The notes under the pieces were generated by a model that searched no databases, was not told where the DNA came from, and worked only from the letters and a program-made list of their open reading frames with translations. From Heliocidaris tuberculata (Eukaryota; Echinodermata; Echinoidea; Camarodonta; Echinometridae), in NCBI GenBank assembly GCA_025618425.1, contig CM046844.1, forward strand, positions 805,253 through 869,252: a DNA stretch of 64,000 nt, read 5' to 3'. This document shows positions 58,328 through 64,000 of this stretch, one piece after another (position 1 is the first letter of the stretch; the number at the start of each line of letters is the position of its first letter). The translations under genes and the position numbers were made by a program.

Positions 58328-58467
58328 CCTGGGGCCAGTTTCTCGAAACCGTCATAAGTCTAAGTTCATGGACATCCCATGGAAACGCGTGTTGAAGAAT
58401 TAACACGCATTTCAATGGGATGTCCACGAACTTAGACTTATGACGGTTTCGAGAAACTGGCCCCAGG
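58328..58467. mobile_element. Near-perfect 140-bp palindromic MITE
   Basis: CCTGGGGCCAGTTTCTCGAA, then ACCGTCATAAGTCTAAGTTC, is mirrored to CCCCAGG at 58467 with very few mismatches. The arms are about 55 bp and the centre about 30 bp. High arm identity suggests a young insertion. A decayed relative lies at 2968-3092. Confidence 0.88.
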
Positions 58468-58619
58468 GAACCACCAACAGCTTTAGAGTTTAGTCCTCTC
58501 TGAGTCCACTCACACTTAAGCGAGGTTATTACCAACCAAGTGACTTGGTAATTAAAAATTAATCATGCCTTCCCAAAGGCAAAACCCGAAGGCATGAAAG
58601 GGCACTAAGTCTGAGCGCA

Positions 58620-58682
58620 TCCACTTACTTGCTTTGAACCCAGGTCCTCCCAGTTATGAAACCACAGCTCTGCCACTGGATT
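58620..58682 (-). repeat. Possible tRNA-derived SINE relic
   Basis: The minus strand reads TGGCAGAGCTG (fits a pol III A box) and, about 35 bases later, GGGTTCAAAGC (near a B box GGTTCRANNCC). No cloverleaf can be drawn, so this is not a tRNA gene. Confidence 0.35.
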
Positions 58683-59318
58683 TTATGGAAATATATATCA
58701 TTCAAAGAGCCTTAAATTTTATGAATATTGGTTATCTATACATGCCGGCATAGTCTAGATCTAATGTTGCTCTACCTTAATAATAGTGGAAGATTAATTA
58801 AAAAGTATCTTGACTTGAAAATCTGACTATAAGGCAAGGCCAAGGAGTTTTTAAATCCTTGGTCTGACTTACTGTAGACTTTTATGCATGAACTAGGAAC
58901 AGCTGATAGCATATTTATTGAATTGTTGTTGTCATACCAGGTACCCACCTACCCTGCCTGGGTCAAGTGTAGCCTGGAAAGGCTCTATCTCAGCAATATA
59001 GCAGCCATTTTAGAATGCTAAAGAACCTCTTGAAAATCACCTTTCCTATGAGCAAGCTTCTCTCATCTCCTCTTCACCATAGCTTTAAAGTATTAAAACC
59101 CCATTTTACCCTAGAATTAAAAAAAATGAAAACAAAATGGGAAATATTATTTTTAATTATTTTAATTGTTATTTTTGATTATTTTTAAACGGTAGGTTCA
59201 ATATTGTCCAAACTCCCCGAAAAAGCCTTCGCTGCGCTCGTAGACTCAGAAGTGTCCTGTAATTTCTGGGATATGTCATTCATAGACTCACCGTCGCGTG
59301 ATTTTCAGATCCACCGTA

Positions 59319-59428
59319 TGTTAGACAAGACCACTACGAGTTTCTGACCGGCCGTCTTCGGCATACAGTCCTGAAAACGCTCAGTCGGAACAGGTGCGCA
59401 ATTCACTTGTAGTAGTCTTGTCTTAATG
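59319..59428. repeat. Short inverted repeat upstream of gene 2
   Basis: ACAAGACCACTACGAG near 59325 and CTTGTAGTAGTCTTGT near 59406 are imperfect inverted arms around a GC-richer centre. It may be a small MITE or part of the 5' region of the downstream gene. Confidence 0.45.
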
Positions 59429-59546
59429 TATCATGTGACGTACATGTAGACTATTCTTTGTTCATCTGAACATCTCTCTAAAAATCTTATTTTGTAATTT
59501 TTATCTTCAGATGTACATGTAGCAATACCAGGACATAATCATCATC

Positions 59547-59771
59547 ATGGGGTCAGGGAGTTCCAAGAACAAGAACGGAGCCCCTCCTCCCAAGGGCGGG
59601 ACCAAGAATGTAGTGGTAGCGGAAGTGATGATCCCAAATAAATCTGAGCCGGTCAAGATAACAGGGGAGTTGAATGAAGCTCCACCTGCCAATGGAAGCC
59701 AGGGCCAGGCTACGGTGAAGGAGGTCGGCCATAATAAATTCAGTTTACAGATGGGAGATAAGAGCATTGGG
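59547..59771 (+). CDS. Gene 2 coding exon 1
   Basis: The ATG at 59547 follows ATCATC (A at -3, G at +4). An acceptor-like TTTTTATCTTCAG ends at 59510, so the exon probably starts at 59511 after a noncoding 5' exon. It encodes MGSGSSKNKNGAPPPKGG through KFSLQMGDKSIG (75 codons). The donor is GGG|GTAAGT. Confidence 0.85.
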
Positions 59772-62700
59772 GTAAGTTCAAAGGATGGTGATAATGGATT
59801 AGGGAAGGAACAAGGGCAACTTGGTGGGGAAAAATTGATTTAAAAAGAAATTTATTGATCTCTTGATGTGTGTATTCCATGGCATAGGAAAAACATTTAT
59901 ACTATAAGAATGGTAGGATTCAATTAATTAATGCAAATTTATAACATTTATCTGAAGTCATCTAAAGAAATGTGAAAAGATACATTAAAAGGAATTTAAG
60001 AAAGTGGAGAGCAAGTTCTGCAAAGTAAAGTTTTTGAACTAGAAATGCATGTTAGAACAAGGAAGCACTGTTCAGTTTGGTGCACATTTCACATGTCTAT
60101 ACTTGTACACAGACCAGCCTAGACTTGTAAAATTGTTTACATGTAGCCTCTGCAGTAAACAAAATTGTTTATTTTTTCTTTCTGCTAACTTGTAAACATG
60201 TCTTGGGAGATATGCGCTATTCTCCAAGATGTACATGTATTTACAGAAAAGAGCCCAAAATATGTGATATTGTACTTTTTTAAAAGTTGAGGATAAAGAA
60301 AAAAAAAATTATAGAATTTGTGTGCATGACAATTAATCCCTCAAATTACAAAATTTGTGACTGTTTACATGTACATGTGTGTACAGTGAAACCTGTCTAT
60401 AAAGACCACTCAAGGGAGACAAGAAAAGCGGTCTTTATGAGCAGGTGGTTTTTGTGTACATGTTCCTTCAATCCATGTTCCAGTGAGAAACACTTTTCAA
60501 GGGAAACAAAAATTGTGGTCTTTATAGACAGGTGGTATTTCTATACAGGTTGCTAAAGCAGGTTTGACTGTATCCATTGAATCTAAGACTGGAGGGTGAA
60601 TTAATCATAGAGCAAATAAACATCTGATCAAAATGCTACCCAAATATCAGCACCATGTTTGGAAATCACAAAACACACATTACCTGTTTATCTTATCATT
60701 ATGTGATTGTAAGATAAAGAAAAATAAATTGTTAATTAGGCTCTCTTTGGACCCTATTTGGTTCAAGGATCATCGTAACGCATACCTAGAAATAGAAGAA
60801 CTTGTGATTGAGTATCAAGATATGAGGAGGAATCATCATGTGATCTTATTGTTTAATGTTAATTTGCTGTATTGGAAGAGTGGCTGCAATAAATTCAACA
60901 ATTTTTGGACTCGTGTTGGTTGAAAGGTCATCTTAGCACAGACCTCAAACAAGAAAAAACATTGTTAGAGCTTGTGAGTGTATGGAGATATGATGATTGT
61001 CTTTTGATTTTATAGCATCATAAATTGTGATTTCAATGCAAAGTGAAACACAGTTCATGCATTAATTGATACATACATGTACAAGACACTTCAGATATCC
61101 TGTGATTGTTGCTTCAGGTAAGAGTGCATGGGGGATCACATTTAAAATTTTTTTATTATCCAGCTTCTCATCTATTTTCAGTGCTTTTTTACAATTTGCG
61201 CCAAGCAAGTATTTTGAAACAAGACCCATTTTCTACTTCATGTTTTAATTGGCATGTACATGCTCATGTAGATAGATCTGTACCTGTTCTGTCATATAGC
61301 AGAAGCAAATACAAAATTTGAATTAATTGTTTTCTTTGGACAGGAACCCCATGCCCTGAGAGATGATGAATGGAAATTGCCAAATTTTAACCCAAATGCT
61401 GCTTGTGGAAACTGGTTCCTGTATGTAGTAGTTAACTGGTTAAAAGCATCCTATATGTGGGGAGAAGGCCTTGCTTAGCTGGCGACCTTTCTGTGAAAAC
61501 ATGCAAGTTTAATTTAATTCTATAACCTCTCTCTCTGTTAGACATTTGAAGCAACTGACACTGGTGAAGGAGGTGATTTCTCGTCCTACTTGGCCAATAC
61601 TGCGACGCTGACTATCAAGAATATAGAGACAGTGGCTGAAGACGGGGAGAAGATGGCTTCCAAATCAAACAATGATACAATGGTCATCCAGCTAGGTGAT
61701 TCTGTGAGTATTCACTGATCTCTCATCCTTTCAGTCCCATATACTCATGTTAGAGTTGCTGTATCTCTTTGTTGTAAGAGACAACATTATGACCTACAAA
61801 TTACCTTACAATCTCTCTCGCATGAAGCACAAATTTATATTTGAATACAGTCTTTTAGGCTATAATGCATTTTGTTTTTCATTCTTTGCATTGCTATAGA
61901 CAGCAAGATCATCAAACTAAAGAAAAATGCAGAGTAAATTATAGCCTTGGAAAAAAAAAATTGTCGATGGTGATAACCATTTTCTTCTGTTTGCCTTTGT
62001 CCAATGGACATAGGAAACAGAAAAAAGAGGCAAATTTCTATTATGTAATACTTAAGTTATAATACTCATATTGAGTTTTGACACATTTTTTTTGTATGTT
62101 ATCTATTCTAAAATCTATTCTAAATGGGGTAGTTTATTAAGATGATTTTGTCTTGTCAAACTTCTTTCAGTCCAACAAAGACCACAACGATGAAGTGGAG
62201 TGGGAAGAAGTCATTAAGACTGTCAAGGATACCCCTAAGAAGAAGAAGAGCAGTCGACAGGTAGATCTTAACGGGACAGATAGGAAAGCACAGCTTGAGG
62301 AAGCTCTTCAGAAGAAACAGGACAAGCTGTCAGAGCAGGAATATGAACAGATGATTGCTAACCATAGGTAAGGATAAAAAATGATGCTGCTCTGTGCCGA
62401 CCAGCTTACTATATGATTTAAAAATTTCACAAACTACAATATGCTTTGCATTGAATGTGAGCAAAATATTTATCGCTGTTGAATGTACATTGGAGAATGA
62501 AATGAAATAAAATGAAATGAGATGAAAAATGAAAGGGAATGAAATGAAATTGCTATTTTACTGATTTTTTTCTTCTTCAAATTGTAAGTGTAATAGTATA
62601 CAAATATTAAATGCTTTGAGGGTCAATGGTTAAAACTATTGCCCCTATGTGACCTTTAACTGTATACCCTTAGACAAAGTGTAGGGGCACAGTACAGTCT

Positions 62701-63360
62701 TGAGATCATTGAGGGCTATAGGTCTAACTGTGACCCCCAAAATACGTTATCATGCATCCCAAGTGTGAATCATCAAAAAAGGAAATTTTGGAAAATATAT
62801 GCCTGTCAAAGTGAATTTTATTTGTAGTATTTATCAAAGAGGTGATTCTTAAATATTTCTTGGTACATGTAATTTTGACATATTGGTCAATAGCAAAATT
62901 TGAAGCTCAGAGTTTTGAACAGGGGCCTAGAGTCTTGATATGCTTGCAGTTTATAATACTCTTTTGGTCACATTGCCATTTTGTAGGGCAGTTTTCAAGC
63001 CAAAGTGCACTTTTGTGTCATGTTTATAGTGATTTAAAACGTTTTAGGTTATTCACAAAAAAATTCACAAAATATATTTTTTACTGTCGGGGCTCAATTT
63101 TGTGTTGTCTGCATGGCGGGATCAAGTAAAATATATGTGCTGCAGAACATAAAAATTCTGTAGAAACACTCTCTCAAGCATTTGACTATTATATTTGACT
63201 ATTTTGTCCTGATTGCAGACAAGAAGTGGAATTGATGACCCTTTTACGAGAAAAGGAGAAAGAACGTCAGAAGTTCTCTCTAGCAACCAAGGTGGCTGCT
63301 CGTAAGAAGAGACGGAAGGCAAAACAAACAGACGGAAATGGTGGAGGGGATGGAAGTAAT
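59547..63360 (+). CDS. Unrecognised gene, predicted N-myristoylated basic protein (5' part)
   Basis: Coding exons 59547-59771, 61344-61424 (less certain), 61542-61703, 62171-62367 and 63219-63360 join in frame to 269 codons (242 without the second), open at the window end. The protein starts MGSGSSKNKNG, matching the N-myristoylation pattern (Gly2, small residue at 6, Lys7), so membrane anchoring is likely. A Pro/Gly-rich N-terminus is followed by a part with hydrophobic beta-like stretches (TATLTIKNIE, TMVIQLGDS). Then come an acidic EVEWEEV patch, PKKKKSS, a charged helical stretch (QLEEALQKKQDKLSEQEYEQ) and a basic ARKKRRKAK cluster that could be a nuclear or phospholipid-binding signal. 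No enzyme motif and no known family is recognised. The visible splice sites are consensus, except the second exon's donor, and phases match. Confidence 0.8.
60384..60570. mobile_element. Tc1/mariner-like MITE in gene 2 intron
   Basis: TA on both sides encloses CAGTGAAACCTGTC at the left and AGCAGGTTTGACTG at the right. Inner ACCTGTCTATAAAGACC-type words are repeated and inverted (GGTCTTTATGAGCAGGT, GGTCTTTATAGACAGGT). The left end resembles the repeat at 389. Confidence 0.7.
61344..61424 (+). CDS. Gene 2 candidate exon 2
   Basis: The acceptor TTTTCTTTGGACAG is good. The frame reads EPHALRDDEWKLPNFNPNAA then CGNWFLY, open and protein-like, with both ends in phase 0 if the donor TAT|GTAGTA is used. 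A better-looking donor three bases earlier (CCT|GTATGT, exon end 61420) would break the frame of the next exon. It may be alternative or skipped. Confidence 0.5.
61542..61703 (+). CDS. Gene 2 coding exon 3
   Basis: Acceptor CTCTCTGTTAG, donor TCT|GTGAGT, 54 codons, phase 0 at both ends. It encodes TFEATDTGEGGDFSSYLANT, then ATLTIKNIETVAEDGEKMAS and SNNDTMVIQLGDS. Confidence 0.85.
62171..62367 (+). CDS. Gene 2 coding exon 4
   Basis: Acceptor CTTCTTTCAG, donor CATAG|GTAAGG, 197 bp. It encodes SNKDHNDEVEWEEVIKTVKD, TPKKKKSSRQVDLNGTDRKA and QLEEALQKKQDKLSEQEYEQ, then MIANH plus a split Arg. The second half is a likely helix or coiled coil. Confidence 0.9.
63219..63360 (+). CDS. Gene 2 coding exon 5
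   Basis: Acceptor CTGATTGCAG, donor AAT|GTAAGT, 142 bp. It completes Arg and encodes QEVELMTLLREKEKERQKFS, LATKVAARKKRRKAKQTDGN, then GGGDGSN. The last 21 bases belong to the tandem repeat that fills the following intron. Confidence 0.9.
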
Positions 63361-64000
63361 GTAAGTATGATAGTTTGACCAAAGGTTATCCTTGACCAGG
63401 GTTCTTGAACATGGTGGAGGGGATGGAAGTAATGTAAGTATGATAGTTTGACCAAAGGTTATCCTTGACCAGGGTTCTTGAACATGGTGGAGGGGGATGG
63501 AAGTAATGTAAGTATGATAGTTTGACCAAAGGTTATCCTTGACCAGGGTTCTTGAACATGGTGGAGGGGGATGGAAGTAATGTAAGTATGATAGTTTGAC
63601 CAAAGCTTATCCTTGACCAGGGTTCTTGAACATGGTGGAGGGGATGGAATAATGTAAGTATGATAGTTTGACCAAAGGTTATCCTTGACCAGGGTTCTTG
63701 AACATGGTGGAAGGGATGGAAGTAATGGAAGTATGATAGTTTGACCAAAGGTTATCCTTAACCAGGGTTCTTGAACATGGTGGAAGGGATGGAAGTAATG
63801 TAAGTATGATAGTTTGACCAAAGGTTATCCTTGACCAGGGTTCTTGAACATGGTGGAAGGGATGGAAGTAATGTAAGTATGATAGTTTGAAGAAAGGTTA
63901 TCCTTCACCAGGGTTCTTGAACATGGTGGAGGGGGATGGAAGTAATGTAAGTATGATAGTTTGACCAAAGGTTATCCTTAACCAGGGTTCTTGAACATGG
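63340..64000 (+). repeat. 73-74 bp minisatellite containing an exon end and its donor
   Basis: About nine units run to the window edge. Each contains GGTGG(A)GGGGATGGAAGTAA T, then GTAAGTATGATAGTTTGAC, GTTATCCTTGACCAGG and GTTCTTGAACAT. The first unit supplies the last seven codons and the donor of exon 5; the others lie in the intron. The array continues beyond the window. Minus-strand frames starting MVKLSYLHYF are artefacts of the repeat. Confidence 0.95.
63361..63955 (+). promoter_or_regulatory. Nine tandem 5' splice-site copies
   Basis: GTAAGTATG donors lie at 63361, 63434, 63508, 63582, 63654, 63800, 63873 and 63947. The copy at 63727 reads GGAAGT and is dead. Using any donor after the first would extend the exon through GTA AGT ATG ATA GTT TGA, a stop, so only the first keeps the reading frame. 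Confidence 0.85.

Noticed and set aside
58620..58682. tRNA gene
   Set aside because: A- and B-box-like words exist, but no cloverleaf or acceptor stem forms.
63122..63821. Minus-strand frames beginning MVKLSYLHYF
   Set aside because: They are the antisense of the 73-bp minisatellite and of gene 2 exon 5.

Overview
The window is animal nuclear DNA. It is AT-rich, its genes have short exons and long introns with GT..AG sites, and it is packed with microsatellites, MITE-like elements and non-LTR retrotransposon remnants. The repeat types point to a marine invertebrate, most likely an echinoderm such as a sea urchin: a pearl-like element with a tandem core and an ACGG tract, CR1/jockey-like LINE tails, and many copies of the palindrome TACATGTA. 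The species is an inference and was not tested.

Two protein-coding genes are supported. The first is CAPZB (F-actin-capping protein subunit beta) on the minus strand, from a start codon near 40066 down to two alternative last exons at 15702-15783 and 9787-9862. Eight shared coding exons plus either last exon join in frame to give proteins of 275 or 273 residues. The second is the 5' part of an unrecognised gene on the plus strand from 59547 to the window end. It encodes a protein with an N-myristoylation-type start and a charged, basic, probably helical C-terminal part. Its last visible exon ends in a 73-74 bp tandem array that repeats the exon end and its 5' splice site.

Layout: 1-9.8 kb is noncoding, with a tandem repeat, a LINE 3' end and a small inverted-repeat element carrying telomere-like repeats. 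9.8-40.1 kb is CAPZB. Its introns hold a very long GAA tract, a 147-bp-period pearl-like element, a Tc1/mariner-like element, a cluster of six identical 16-bp motifs, three copies of a piggyBac-like MITE (one interrupted by another TTAA-site element), a 15-bp minisatellite, a foldback element and a hAT element with a perfect 8-bp target duplication. 40.5-53.2 kb is dominated by LINE fragments in both orientations, plus a two-copy host repeat, one copy of which carries a 1.75-kb inverted-repeat element. 53.2-59.2 kb holds homopolymer-rich sequence, a cluster of short palindromes and several MITEs. 59.5-64 kb is the second gene.

The two genes show no functional link. I found no tRNA, rRNA or CRISPR locus and no complete autonomous transposon. 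All work was by eye; exon joins were checked by reading frame and splice signals only.
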